Assembly: GCA_027485405.1 (NCBI GenBank)
Contig: JAIXRB010000099.1
Location: 1-25,254 of the forward strand
Origin: Leptospiraceae bacterium
GTDB taxonomy: Bacteria > Spirochaetota > Leptospiria > Leptospirales > Leptospiraceae
Length of the DNA stretch: 25,254 nt
Direction: 5' to 3'
Both the position numbers and the translations under genes were made by a program. The notes below the pieces were generated by a model that was given only the letters and a program-made list of their open reading frames with translations, was not told where the DNA came from and did no database searches. Of this stretch, positions 7,737-16,239 are shown piece by piece. Every line of letters begins with the position of its first letter. Position 1 is the first letter of the stretch.

Positions 7737-8040
7737 AAGCTCGCAAAAATCCTGGGATTTCTTGGGTTTTGGTTTTGTTTAGATTGTGTGTTTGGTTTGT
7801 TTGAGGAATGAGTGATGAGTCTTGCGACTCATCGGGACTCACAACCTCCTGCGGGGGCGCAGTTCGGTTGTGGTCCCAAGCTCGCAAAAATCCTGGGGTT
7901 TTTTGGGTTTTGGTTCTGTTTAGATTGTGTGTTTTGTTTGGATGAAGAATGAGTGATGAGTCTTACGACTCATCGGGACTCACGAACCTCCTGCGAGGGC
8001 GCAGTTCGGTTGTGGTCCCAAGCTCGCAAAAATCCTGGGG
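7737..8040. repeat. Tandem structured repeat: two 141/142-bp units plus a 21-bp partial third
   Basis: Unit 1 spans 7737-7877 and unit 2 spans 7878-8019; both start AAGCTCGCAAAAATCCTGGG. A third start (8020-8040) breaks off into the terminator. Each unit holds two hairpins. Hairpin A has stem GATGAGTC/GACTCATC with a 4-nt loop that differs between copies (TTGC, 7822-7825; TTAC, 7963-7966). Hairpin B is longer (7834-7877 and 7975-8019), with outer stem GGGAC/GTCCC, middle stem CACAACC/GGTTGTG and inner stem CTGCG/CGCAG. A one-base insertion in unit 2 breaks any shared reading frame, which argues for an RNA or DNA structural role. The rest of 7596-8207 contains no gene I can support. Confidence 0.9.
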
Positions 8041-8055
8041 TTTCCCAGGATTTTT
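8028..8055. terminator. Strong bidirectional intrinsic terminator
   Basis: AAAAATCCTGGG (8028-8039) and CCCAGGATTTTT (8044-8055) are perfect 12-bp complements with loop GTTT. The T-run at the end and A-run at the start allow termination in both directions. The left arm belongs to the third, truncated copy of the upstream tandem repeat. Confidence 0.8.
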
Positions 8056-8117
8056 ACTCCGCTTCCCATAATCAATCTTATGTCGCATTAGATTCTAGGT
8101 GAGAGTGAGCGTCCCGA

Positions 8118-8156
8118 TACATACTTTACATCTTTGTCTCAGTACATGCTTTGCAT
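8118..8156. repeat. Pair of imperfect 14-bp direct repeats upstream of a lipoprotein gene
   Basis: TACATACTTTACAT (8118-8131) and TACATGCTTTGCAT (8143-8156) match at 12 of 14 positions and start 25 bp apart. The second contains the palindrome ATGC-TTT-GCAT. They lie 50-90 bp before the proposed ATG at 8208, so they could be a regulator-binding pair. No function is known. Confidence 0.45.
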
Positions 8157-8207
8157 GGAAAAAAGCCTTGAATGGCTTTGAAAGTTTTGTTTGAATTTGC
8201 AAGGTCT

Positions 8208-8744
8208 ATGAGAGTTATTTTGGTAATCTTATTTGCTTCGGTTTGGTTTCCCGCTTGTTCTTTGGAGAATCGATCTGGCGCTCAAGGAAGAAACATTGCT
8301 ATTGCTTCTTTGGCATTTGAGGGAAATGCTTTTTGCAATCTGGGTATAAATTCAGCTATAAGTTTTAACCTTCGAAGCAATCCGGAAAATGTATTGTATC
8401 CCAAAGATTGCTCTGATAATGGAAACTATGTTTTCGATTTAAATGTATTTAGCCCAATCGTTTCTCCAGAGAACCATAGAAGCCAGGATATATTCGAGGA
8501 AACAATGGATCAGATAAGAAGGAAATTTTCTATCCGACGAACATTGTTTAGTACGAGTAGCGCTGCCTGGATAGATCCTAAAGGATATGCTTATGATCCT
8601 AAGATGTACGATTATTCCGAATACCGCGCCATTCTCTTGGATATCCATGGAAAACCATCCAATGTTTTAGGTAGGTCGGAACTTTCTATAGCTGAAGCAT
8701 TTCACAAAGCTGTTGATTTATGTAAAAAGGAGGCGATTCATTGA
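8208..8744 (+). CDS. Hypothetical lipoprotein, coupled to the monooxygenase-like gene
   Basis: A 178-residue protein from ATG 8208. An in-frame ATG at 8172 would add 12 residues, but AAGG sits just before 8208 and the shorter form gives a compact lipoprotein signal, MRVILVILFASVWFPAC (Cys17). The mature protein has Cys in EGNAFCNLG, PKDCSDN and VDLCKKE, an FSIRRTLFSTSSAAW segment, and a YDPKMYDYSEYRA segment rich in aromatics. I do not recognise the family. The gene ends in TTGA, where its TGA overlaps the TTG start of the next gene by 4 nt, and it contains that gene's strong AAGGAGG. The two are almost certainly co-translated and may cooperate in the envelope. Confidence 0.7.
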   Translation: MRVILVILFASVWFPACSLENRSGAQGRNIAIASLAFEGNAFCNLGINSAISFNLRSNPENVLYPKDCSDNGNYVFDLNVFSPIVSPENHRSQDIFEETMDQIRRKFSIRRTLFSTSSAAWIDPKGYAYDPKMYDYSEYRAILLDIHGKPSNVLGRSELSIAEAFHKAVDLCKKEAIH

Positions 8745-9202
8745 ATTTCCAAAGCTTATCTTTTTTACTATTAGGGATCGCTTTATCATGGAGTCTCTAT
8801 TCGCATGCTAGGCTTGCAGACAATAGTGATGTGACACCGAGAGGCCTGGCTATGAAAAATTCACCCTGTGGAGAAAACACCCGTTCTGCTACTGCAAAAA
8901 CTCTAACGGCTGGCAGTCAAATTACTGTTAGATGGATAGAAACAGTAGATCATACTGGTTCGTATTGGATAGAATTTTCTCGTGCCAATGATACGGATTG
9001 GGTCCGACTTAAGACAATTGTTGATGATCAAAACAATCCAGCCACATTACCACATTTGTATGTATCCACGATAACAGTTCCGAATGTGAATTGCTCTGAC
9101 TGTACGATTCGATTGGTGCAAGAAATGACGGATGGAAACCCAGCCTCCCCCACTTACTATTTTTCCTGTGGTGATATAAAAATCATCAATGCAAAATGCT
9201 GA
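8741..9202 (+). CDS. Exported protein resembling copper polysaccharide-monooxygenase-like (SCE4755-type) proteins
   Basis: A 153-residue protein starting at TTG 8741, with AAGGAGG 7 nt upstream. A signal peptide of about 21 residues ends SLYS before HARL. The rest follows the order I associate with SCE4755-family polysaccharide monooxygenase-like proteins: an early His (H22), NSPCGENT, AGSQITVRWIETVDHTGSYW with a second His (H71), a short variable region, VPNVNCSDCTIRLVQEMTDG, and YYFSCGDI near the end. In lytic polysaccharide monooxygenases the mature N-terminal His and a second His hold copper. H22 would be residue 1 if the signal is cut after Ser21; cleavage after Ala23 (SHA) would remove it, which is the main doubt. 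The many cysteines suggest disulfides and an extracytoplasmic location. The family call is from memory. Confidence 0.62.
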   Translation: MNFQSLSFLLLGIALSWSLYSHARLADNSDVTPRGLAMKNSPCGENTRSATAKTLTAGSQITVRWIETVDHTGSYWIEFSRANDTDWVRLKTIVDDQNNPATLPHLYVSTITVPNVNCSDCTIRLVQEMTDGNPASPTYYFSCGDIKIINAKC

Positions 9203-9233
9203 GGGTTGAGACTTTTTGAGTCCAAACCCTTTA
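9203..9233 (+). terminator. Terminator after the monooxygenase-like gene
   Basis: GGGTT (9203-9207) pairs with AACCC (9225-9229) and GACT (9210-9213) with AGTC (9219-9222), with a two-base internal mismatch and loop TTTTG. TTTT follows. It begins directly after the stop codon. Confidence 0.6.
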
Positions 9234-9280
9234 AAATTAGAGTTGTTTTTGGTTGAATTGCCTTCGATATTGTAAATGGT

Positions 9281-9294
9281 GTTTCGTCCGAAAC
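9281..9294. promoter_or_regulatory. Perfect palindrome upstream of the giant lipoprotein gene
   Basis: GTTTCG and CGAAAC are separated by TC. It lies about 85-98 bp before ATG 9379 in a short intergenic region and could be an operator, or a small hairpin in the leader. Confidence 0.25.
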
Positions 9295-9378
9295 TGTAGA
9301 TTTCTTTATTGAAGGAGTAAAAAGAAACTAGTAAACACTATGGTTTTTTCTTTACTGAAACTCCTCCTAAATACCATA

Positions 9379-12300
9379 ATGAAGCTTTCCTTTCCACGGT
9401 TTCTATTCTTCTATCCTTTGTTATTCTTATTTTCTTGCGGAATTGTTCCGAGCCTTGAAACTTCTATTCTCGAAACAGTACAGGTCTTCAATGTCGTGAG
9501 ACGAAATTTGACCCCTGCAGTCAGATACTCAGTTTCTTTTGATGTCTCAGGCCTTGTTGGAACTGGGCTAATCGTTTCAAACGATGGTGAAGACCTGAAA
9601 ATTGATGCGAATGGAAATTACAAATTTTCGGGAACTTTTTCTTCGGGCTCAAATTATGATGTAAAAGTTAAGAACCAACCATCCCTGCCAACTCAAACTT
9701 GCACTGTCTTTGGGGGCACTGGCCAAATAGTTCAAGGAGATATCTCTGGAACCATTAAAGTAACATGCAGTGAAGTAGTTCCCGAGCTGGTAACGGTCTC
9801 TGTACAAGGAACAGTAACTGGTTTGTCTGGTTCAGGTCTTCAGATCAGTAATACCACTTCTAGTGGCACAGAAACACTATCCATCAATGGAACAAGTTTT
9901 GCTTTTCTCAACCAAGCACCTTCCACTTCCTACGCCCTTGCTGTCGTAAGCCAACCAACAAACCCTTCTCAGACCTGCGTGATCGATTCTCCTTCATTGA
10001 CGGGAACTGTATCTTCATCTGGAACAAAAATTACCGTTAGTTGCACAACAAATAATGTCAGTTTACAAGTTGCTGTTGTCGGAATATCGGGAACTATTGT
10101 AACTCCTGTGCAGGTCACTGATGGAACCACAACCATAAGCTTCACAGCTTCCGGTACCACCCAGGTACTTCGAACAGCACCTAGTGGGTCTAGTTATACA
10201 GTTAGTTTGGTGAGCAATATCTTTGAACAAGGGACTTGTTCTATCCCTACCCCGTCTGGAGTCTTGGGAGCATCGACAGTCACGGTTACCGTCAATTGCA
10301 GTCAAGGCTTTTTAGTTCAAGGCAATCTGACCAATCCAGGTGGTTCATCAAATAGTATCTTAGGAACCGGTGGAATCCTTCGTCTCCAATACAAAGGGGG
10401 AGCCTGTTCTGGAGGAAGTTGTTCGGACCAAGACATTTCCTTAACATCAAGTCTCACTAATTTTACCTTTCCGTCTGCGTTATCCCCATCGGGACAGTTT
10501 GAAGTGATCATTGCAAGCCAGCCTAGCGCACCCTCTCAAATATGTACTGTAACAGGAACAGGAACAACGGGCACTGTGACTGCTACAAGCAATGTCACGA
10601 ATCTAATTGTCGATTGTTCACTGCCTATGCCAAGCTTTTCTGTGGCAGGAGGAACGTATGATTCGGATGTGACAGTTTCTCTCAGTGGAGAGCCAGGAGA
10701 TTCTATCTATTATACGGTTGGAAATGGAAGCCAAGCGGCGCCTGCTTGTCCGAGCACGGGCACTTTGTTCGGGAGTGCTGTCGTTGTTTCTTCGAATACA
10801 ACAAATTCATTCAAAGCCATTTCTTGTCGGAGCGGCTGGACTGGTTCAAATGTCAGTTCTGCGACGTATACATTGCAACCTCTCTCCCCAACTCCTTCCA
10901 TTGCAAACAATACAGGTTTGAACTCAGGTGCTACGATTGCTTTTTCTTCTGCAACTGTCTCTTCATGGACATGCAGATCTTTTTCTAGTGCACCAGGCAC
11001 ACCCGCCGACCCCGTCTGTGGAGCCACAGCAAACACTTGTAATTCAGGTTCAACAGGAAATATGATTCATCCAGGTGTTTCCGACCAAAATGCAAAGGTC
11101 GTAGCTTGTAAGGTTGGCTATCTGTCCACAAATATTGTTTCTTTAAGCTATCCTGTAAACACTTACATTATTTCAGGAACATTGAGTTCCCTTACAACTC
11201 CTTTTGGAGCAGGAACCTTAGTCTTACAGGCAAACGGAGCCGATGATTTAACCCTTTCTTCCAATGGGAGCTTTGGTTTTTCAATCGGAATTCCCAGTGG
11301 TGAAAACTATTCAGTGGCGATCGCGAGTCAGCCACAAAACCCTTGGCAGACCTGTACTTTAGGAAACGCCACTGGAACCATAACGAATGCTAATGTAACA
11401 AACGTAACTCTGAGTTGTGCATTGAATACGTTTACGATCACTGGCAATTTCACAACCGATAGTGCCCTCACTGGAAATCTTGTGATCAATAATGGAACGG
11501 AAAATATCACTATCAATTCTGGTTCCAATAGTGGCGCAGGAGGGTTTCCGACGGCTCTTGCAAGTGGAACCGTTTACAATATGTCCATCACGACGTCTCC
11601 GCCTGGACAAGTTTGTAGTATCGCTTCAGAGATTTCAGGGACAATTGCGAATGCAAACATCACAAATTTTGCCGTCAATTGTGTGAATGGGTATCGAACA
11701 GATCATAGTATTGCCAGTCTTCCCATCATTCCCCTCAATCTTCCAACTTACCAAATTAAAGCATCTACTCTAGCTGGTTCTTCCGCTACGGGTAGCGCGA
11801 ATTTAACTGGATCTGCGGCACAATTCAATAGCCCAACAGGTGTCACTTTTGATGGAAAAAACTATTATGTTGCTGACTACGGAAACCATACCATTCGAAG
11901 GATAACTCCAGGAGGCGCTGCGACAACTTTTGCGGGACAAACTGGCGTAGCAGGTAGACAAGATGGGATTGGAACGGCGGCTAGCTTTAACACGCCCAAA
12001 GGAATTTCGACAGATGGCACGTTTTTGTATGTTACGGAATATGTGGGAAAAAGACTCCGTCGAATTCGCATTTCAAACCAAACAGTGACCACGCTTGCTG
12101 GAGATACAACTGCTGATGATCCCGGGTTGTCTGATTTGAATGGAACAGGAACGAGTGCTCGATTTGGATTTCTCAATGATATTGTCATTGATGGAAACAA
12201 TCTCTATTTGAGTGATTTTTCCTTTAACAAAGTAAAGATTTTTAATCTAGGAACTAATGTAGTTACAACTTTAGCCGCCGGATCACCGCTCAGTTCCCCA

Positions 12301-15300
12301 GAGGGTATGACAAAGATTGGAAATACCCTCTATGTAGCCAACGCACTTGGGCACACAATCAGTACTATAGATGTAACCAATGGCTCTCAAGCAGGAAGTA
12401 GCTGGGGACTGAACGGTGTCTCTGGTTATGAAGATGGTTTTACTCCCATTGTTCGATTCAATCAGCCTAGGGGTCTTATCAATGATGGAAAGAACCTTTA
12501 TATAACTGATCGAGGGAATAGTCGGATACGAAAATTGAATTTAGCCAATGGAAGGGTCAGCACACTTTCTGGAAACGGTGGAACCACTTTTTCAGCTGGC
12601 GTGGGTGTTATGACCGGCTACAATTCACTATGGTATTTGTTAAATGAAGGGAAGGTCCTCGCTATTGTTCACAATAATGCCGTGCGAAGGATTGTTGATA
12701 ATTCACTATCCGCCTACTATCCTTTGAACTCCACGACATTGACCCTCGACTATGGAGGGGAGTTAGCAAATGGTGTTACTGGCACTATTGTAGGATCTGC
12801 ATCTTATGGCAATGGTCGGTTCAATGAAACAAACGGTTCTTTGGATTTTTCTGCAGCTTCTTACTTCAATACAAACAATCCTGTTAGTTTTACTTCGACA
12901 GATTCTTTTTCTATCTCCTTATGGGTAAATCCAAATTCCTTGGGCAACTACGGACTCGTTGGAAAAACAGCATTCGAATTCAAACTGTCTATGGACAGTG
13001 ATGGATCGCTTACATTTATCAATTGGGGAAATGCAACGCAAACAAAGTATCTCGCGAAAAGTTTCAAAGGAGCCTTAAAAGCAGGAGTTTGGAGTCATGT
13101 AACCTATGTCTTCAATCGAAACTTGTATGAGGCCACGGCAAACCTGGGCGGAAGAATTTTTGTCAATGGAAGAAATGTGACAGTTTCCAGTGAGGATCAA
13201 AATCCTGGCTCAACTCTGAAAAATACGACCGATCCAGTCATGATTGCTGGCAATATTTATTTGCAGCCCACATCTTTTTTAGGACGCATTGCGGATGTTA
13301 GAATCTATAAAAAAGCCCTTTCTGAAGGGGAATTGAATTCCCAGGCACAAGATGCAACGCAAGCCCAAGTTGGATCGGATTATAACACAGATGCCACGTC
13401 TCTTCTTGTGCACTATATGTTGGAGGGTAGTTCTTCAACTTTTTTGACTGATAGTGGTTACTTAAACCAGGCTTTAAGCTCCACCAGTCTGCCTTCTTTG
13501 ACTAGGGGGCAGGACACCAGAATCAACTCAGCGGCTTCATTTTTAGGATCTAGCAGTCAGTTTTTGAGTCCATCCTCGATTTCTGGTTATCCCAGTGCGG
13601 CACAAAACAGAACGTATTGCGGTTGGTTTTATCCTACTGTTGGAACGGGTGTCCAGACAATTTTCTCTCATGGTACGGATGCCACAAACCAAGCTGTTCT
13701 TTTGGAAACTAGCGGAAACAATGATTTGGTGTTCAGGCTCCAAGGAGCCGTTAGTCTTACTGCTTCGGGTTTGGTTCGCTACAATACATGGCAACATTTT
13801 TGTGCCACCATTGATTCGGCCTCGGGAGCAGTATTGTATATAAACGGAAATAATGTGGCGAGCACTGGTTCTTTTCCCCTCAATACAGGATCTATAGCCT
13901 TTAACCTAGGTAGAAACCTTTCCAACACCAATTTCTTTACTGGTAGGATGGATGATTTTCGGATCTACAACGAGGCTTTGTCGCAAACTCAAGTAAGGAG
14001 ACTTACGGCTCGCATCACTAGAGGTTTAGTAGCGCGGTTTGATTTTGCCAACAGTCTGACGGATGCAACTGGGAGAGATTTTACTCTCACGTCTTCAGGC
14101 ACCAGCTATCAATTTGATCGTTTCGGAGGCAGTAGTTCTGTTCTTCGACAGACTGGATCGAGTAGTTTTTCGAGTGCCTCAGCTATCTCTACCGATATCA
14201 ATGATTTTACAATTTCGCTTTGGGTGCGGCCTCGGTCAGTTCCTGGTTCCAATGCAAACATCCTCGAGAATGGGAATGGATGTTGCAACGGATACAATGT
14301 TGTGATGCAAGGTGGAACTGGCAAACTCTATGGTTTAATGGGTGGTGTAACTTGGATCAACACGGAAGCAGTCCTTCCCGTCAAAGTATGGAGCCATGTT
14401 GTTTTGCAAAGATTCGGAGGAAACTATAGGATTTTTTTGAATGGAGCCTCGGTACCAGTTGATGTTATAACTAACCTTCCTCCTAATCCTCCCACTGGAA
14501 CTGTGGGCGGAACTAATTTTAATGGAGACATCGATGATGTTTCTTTCTATAGCATAGGGCTAAATACGGAAGAGATCCAAGCTCTATCTGGACCCCACCC
14601 TCTCCAAGTAAATGGTTGGATACCCGGAAATCCTTCAGGAACTGCGCTCAAGTATCATCTCCAAGCCAGTTCCTTTGAGACTGGTGACTCTGTTTCCACT
14701 TGGCTTGACACTAGTTCCAGCGGAAGATCCTTATCCTTGGTTTCTACGAGCCCTACGATCAACTACCCTACCAATGGAACCAATGTTTCCTTAACATACG
14801 GGGCATCGACATCTTACCAAGACCCTAGTAGTGCCTTGCAGTTCGACGGATTCTCGACAGTTTTCTATGCCGAAAATACACAAACGGATGCGACAAATAG
14901 ATTTCTTTTGAGCTATGAAGCTACGGCTCTCCCTCAGTTGCAGATTTCTACTATGAGTTCGTCTTCGCCTTATGCATATGGACTTTGCCAAAATGCGGTT
15001 GGCTGTGGCACTCTTTCTTCTACTGTGAACACAAACGTACCTTTTATTTTAAATGCGACAAGAAACTCTGGTAACCAAACACAAATGAGTATCAATGGGG
15101 AGTCTCCGTTAGTAGGTAGTTTGGCTACTATTTTCAATCCTGTTCCCATATCTGGAATCTTGACCCTAGGTGCTAACTTTATCGGCGGAAGCAATTGGCA
15201 AGGAAGTATCTCTGAATTTATGCTATTTTCTACTACTCTGACTTCAACAGGGAATTCTCACAGTCCTTCCATTACTTCACCTACTTTGATTGATTGCTAT

Positions 15301-15351
15301 CTTTCCACAAAATACCAAAGGCCACTCAGCACCTCGGCTGTTTGTCCTTAG
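9379..15351 (+). CDS. Giant multidomain surface lipoprotein (Cys-paired modules, NHL propeller, LamG-like domains)
   Basis: This protein has 1990 residues from ATG 9379. An in-frame ATG at 9340 would add 13 residues, but 9379 gives a standard lipoprotein signal, MKLSFPRFLFFYPLLFLFSC (Cys20). Approximate order: four modules of 80-105 residues (45-415), most with a QP..P.QTC motif and a closing V-x-C; a chitobiase-C-like domain (417-500, GGTYDSDVTVSLS and SIYYTVG); a related segment (503-592); two more Cys-paired modules (594-772); five NHL-type propeller repeats (795-1065, e.g. FNSPTGVTFDGKNYYVADYG); and four LamG/concanavalin-like domains (1108-1317, 1341-1536, 1548-1735, 1748-1988), three with FSISLWV-type strands or a G-R-x-x-D-x-R-I-Y-type end, the last ending DCYLSTKYQ. 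NHL and LamG folds usually bind proteins or glycans, and no enzyme motif is seen. It probably sits on the outer membrane as an adhesin or scaffold. No clear ribosome binding site is seen at either start. Confidence 0.88.
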   Translation: MKLSFPRFLFFYPLLFLFSCGIVPSLETSILETVQVFNVVRRNLTPAVRYSVSFDVSGLVGTGLIVSNDGEDLKIDANGNYKFSGTFSSGSNYDVKVKNQPSLPTQTCTVFGGTGQIVQGDISGTIKVTCSEVVPELVTVSVQGTVTGLSGSGLQISNTTSSGTETLSINGTSFAFLNQAPSTSYALAVVSQPTNPSQTCVIDSPSLTGTVSSSGTKITVSCTTNNVSLQVAVVGISGTIVTPVQVTDGTTTISFTASGTTQVLRTAPSGSSYTVSLVSNIFEQGTCSIPTPSGVLGASTVTVTVNCSQGFLVQGNLTNPGGSSNSILGTGGILRLQYKGGACSGGSCSDQDISLTSSLTNFTFPSALSPSGQFEVIIASQPSAPSQICTVTGTGTTGTVTATSNVTNLIVDCSLPMPSFSVAGGTYDSDVTVSLSGEPGDSIYYTVGNGSQAAPACPSTGTLFGSAVVVSSNTTNSFKAISCRSGWTGSNVSSATYTLQPLSPTPSIANNTGLNSGATIAFSSATVSSWTCRSFSSAPGTPADPVCGATANTCNSGSTGNMIHPGVSDQNAKVVACKVGYLSTNIVSLSYPVNTYIISGTLSSLTTPFGAGTLVLQANGADDLTLSSNGSFGFSIGIPSGENYSVAIASQPQNPWQTCTLGNATGTITNANVTNVTLSCALNTFTITGNFTTDSALTGNLVINNGTENITINSGSNSGAGGFPTALASGTVYNMSITTSPPGQVCSIASEISGTIANANITNFAVNCVNGYRTDHSIASLPIIPLNLPTYQIKASTLAGSSATGSANLTGSAAQFNSPTGVTFDGKNYYVADYGNHTIRRITPGGAATTFAGQTGVAGRQDGIGTAASFNTPKGISTDGTFLYVTEYVGKRLRRIRISNQTVTTLAGDTTADDPGLSDLNGTGTSARFGFLNDIVIDGNNLYLSDFSFNKVKIFNLGTNVVTTLAAGSPLSSPEGMTKIGNTLYVANALGHTISTIDVTNGSQAGSSWGLNGVSGYEDGFTPIVRFNQPRGLINDGKNLYITDRGNSRIRKLNLANGRVSTLSGNGGTTFSAGVGVMTGYNSLWYLLNEGKVLAIVHNNAVRRIVDNSLSAYYPLNSTTLTLDYGGELANGVTGTIVGSASYGNGRFNETNGSLDFSAASYFNTNNPVSFTSTDSFSISLWVNPNSLGNYGLVGKTAFEFKLSMDSDGSLTFINWGNATQTKYLAKSFKGALKAGVWSHVTYVFNRNLYEATANLGGRIFVNGRNVTVSSEDQNPGSTLKNTTDPVMIAGNIYLQPTSFLGRIADVRIYKKALSEGELNSQAQDATQAQVGSDYNTDATSLLVHYMLEGSSSTFLTDSGYLNQALSSTSLPSLTRGQDTRINSAASFLGSSSQFLSPSSISGYPSAAQNRTYCGWFYPTVGTGVQTIFSHGTDATNQAVLLETSGNNDLVFRLQGAVSLTASGLVRYNTWQHFCATIDSASGAVLYINGNNVASTGSFPLNTGSIAFNLGRNLSNTNFFTGRMDDFRIYNEALSQTQVRRLTARITRGLVARFDFANSLTDATGRDFTLTSSGTSYQFDRFGGSSSVLRQTGSSSFSSASAISTDINDFTISLWVRPRSVPGSNANILENGNGCCNGYNVVMQGGTGKLYGLMGGVTWINTEAVLPVKVWSHVVLQRFGGNYRIFLNGASVPVDVITNLPPNPPTGTVGGTNFNGDIDDVSFYSIGLNTEEIQALSGPHPLQVNGWIPGNPSGTALKYHLQASSFETGDSVSTWLDTSSSGRSLSLVSTSPTINYPTNGTNVSLTYGASTSYQDPSSALQFDGFSTVFYAENTQTDATNRFLLSYEATALPQLQISTMSSSSPYAYGLCQNAVGCGTLSSTVNTNVPFILNATRNSGNQTQMSINGESPLVGSLATIFNPVPISGILTLGANFIGGSNWQGSISEFMLFSTTLTSTGNSHSPSITSPTLIDCYLSTKYQRPLSTSAVCP

Positions 15352-15395
15352 CTTGGTTAGTCGCCTTTGAATGCTTTCAGGAAGAGCAAGCTAAG
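15347..15395. repeat. Inverted repeat at the end of the giant lipoprotein gene
   Basis: CTTAGCTTG (15347-15355, including the TAG stop) and CAAGCTAAG (15387-15395) are perfect 9-bp complements with a 31-nt loop. There is no T-run, so termination is uncertain. Confidence 0.35.
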
Positions 15396-15408
15396 ACAGC
15401 ATTAGAAG

Positions 15409-15723
15409 ATGCAGTCAAAATTTCGAATTTTGTCCGTGGTTTTCGCCATGAATGAAAGTAACATTCTAATTAAGAGTAAAGGCTATTCGAAATTTGGTGG
15501 ATTTTCGAGATCAGATTATTTAGGAAAAATTATTTCCGCTTTGAACCCTTTTGCGATTCAAATCAGAGGCATAACGGAGGCACTACAACCTTTTCCCAAT
15601 ACGGATTACTTTGTTTATATTCTAGAAGAATGGAAAAAAATCGAAGCAGAAGAGTTGCCGTTAGGTTTTCAGAAATCGGTAAGGCATGATAAAAAAATTT
15701 TGTTTGATCTTACTAAGACTTGA
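15409..15723 (+). CDS. Small hypothetical protein, uncertain gene
   Basis: An open frame of 104 residues, or 91 from an in-frame ATG at 15448. Neither start has a recognisable ribosome binding site. The composition looks protein-like, with segments such as KFGGFSRSDYLGKIISALNPFAIQI and YFVYILEEWKKIEAEELPLGF, and a basic end. No signal peptide, membrane span or family motif is recognised. It follows the giant lipoprotein on the same strand and precedes a good terminator. It may be a real small gene or the eroded remnant of a longer one. Confidence 0.35.
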   Translation: MQSKFRILSVVFAMNESNILIKSKGYSKFGGFSRSDYLGKIISALNPFAIQIRGITEALQPFPNTDYFVYILEEWKKIEAEELPLGFQKSVRHDKKILFDLTKT

Positions 15724-15830
15724 CCTATGTCTTCTTGATTCGATCTTTTCAACTCTTCCTCGCTCCAACCAAAGGAAAACCTAGTCCCTAGTTATTCTAC
15801 TTATTTATTTAACATCTGCTTAATTTTGTC

Positions 15831-15880
15831 CCCGAATTTTAATCTTTCAAAGGCAAAAATCAAGAAATTCGGGCTTTTTT
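15831..15880 (+). terminator. Intrinsic terminator
   Basis: CCCGAATTT (15831-15839) and AAATTCGGG (15865-15873) form a perfect 9-bp stem with a 25-nt loop, followed by CTTTTTT. It would end transcription coming from the giant lipoprotein gene and/or the small ORF before the oppositely oriented tRNA gene. Confidence 0.7.
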
Positions 15881-15957
15881 GATTAGAAAAACTAGTCGGA
15901 TTTGGAGGGTTTTTGAGGAGAATAGAAGTGTTCTGAAAGAGACTGAGAATCCTGCCC

Positions 15958-16033
<76 letters not shown>

Positions 16034-16051
16034 ATTTCAGGACTATGGGAC

Positions 16052-16079
16052 AAGCTATTTGAGAGGTCTTAGCCGTCAA
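16052..16079 (-). promoter_or_regulatory. Candidate promoter of tRNA-Asn
   Basis: On the - strand, TTGACG (16079-16074) matches the -35 consensus well. TAGCTT (16057-16052) lies 16 nt downstream as a poor -10, about 18 nt before the mature tRNA 5' end. The spacing fits; the -10 match is weak. Confidence 0.35.
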
Positions 16080-16191
16080 ATTCTTTGTTCCTAGGCTACC
16101 GAATCGGGTTTTGAAAAAACAGAGAGCCTGGTAAAAATTTTTCTAAAAAAAGAAATGTTTTTCAATACAGGTGCTCGTATGGTGACATAAT

Positions 16192-16224
16192 CCTCGAAAC
16201 CACGAGGGATCTAGAATCATTCTA
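16192..16224 (+). other. Two small inverted repeats in the nrdJ leader
   Basis: CCTCG/CGAGG (16192-16196 and 16203-16207) and TAGAAT/ATTCTA (16212-16217 and 16219-16224) lie just before the AGAGG of nrdJ. The second has only one base between its arms, so it is more likely a DNA palindrome than an RNA hairpin. A CATAAT at 16186-16191 could be a -10 box but lacks a good -35. A regulatory role is a guess. Confidence 0.25.
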
Positions 16225-16239
16225 AATTATAGAGGTCGT

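Noticed and set aside
7808..7945. A 45-codon ORF across the tandem repeat (starts MSDESCDSSG)
   Set aside because: The second repeat copy carries a one-base insertion that changes the frame after about 12 codons, there is no ribosome binding site at proper spacing, and the sequence is dominated by hairpins.
7737..8040. CRISPR-like array
   Set aside because: Units of about 141 bp are contiguous, without short repeats or unique spacers, and no cas genes are visible.
16034..16239. Cobalamin riboswitch upstream of nrdJ
   Set aside because: It would be expected for a B12 enzyme, but I find no B12-box-like GCCACTG and the leader of about 200 nt also holds the tRNA promoter region. A covariance-model search would settle it.
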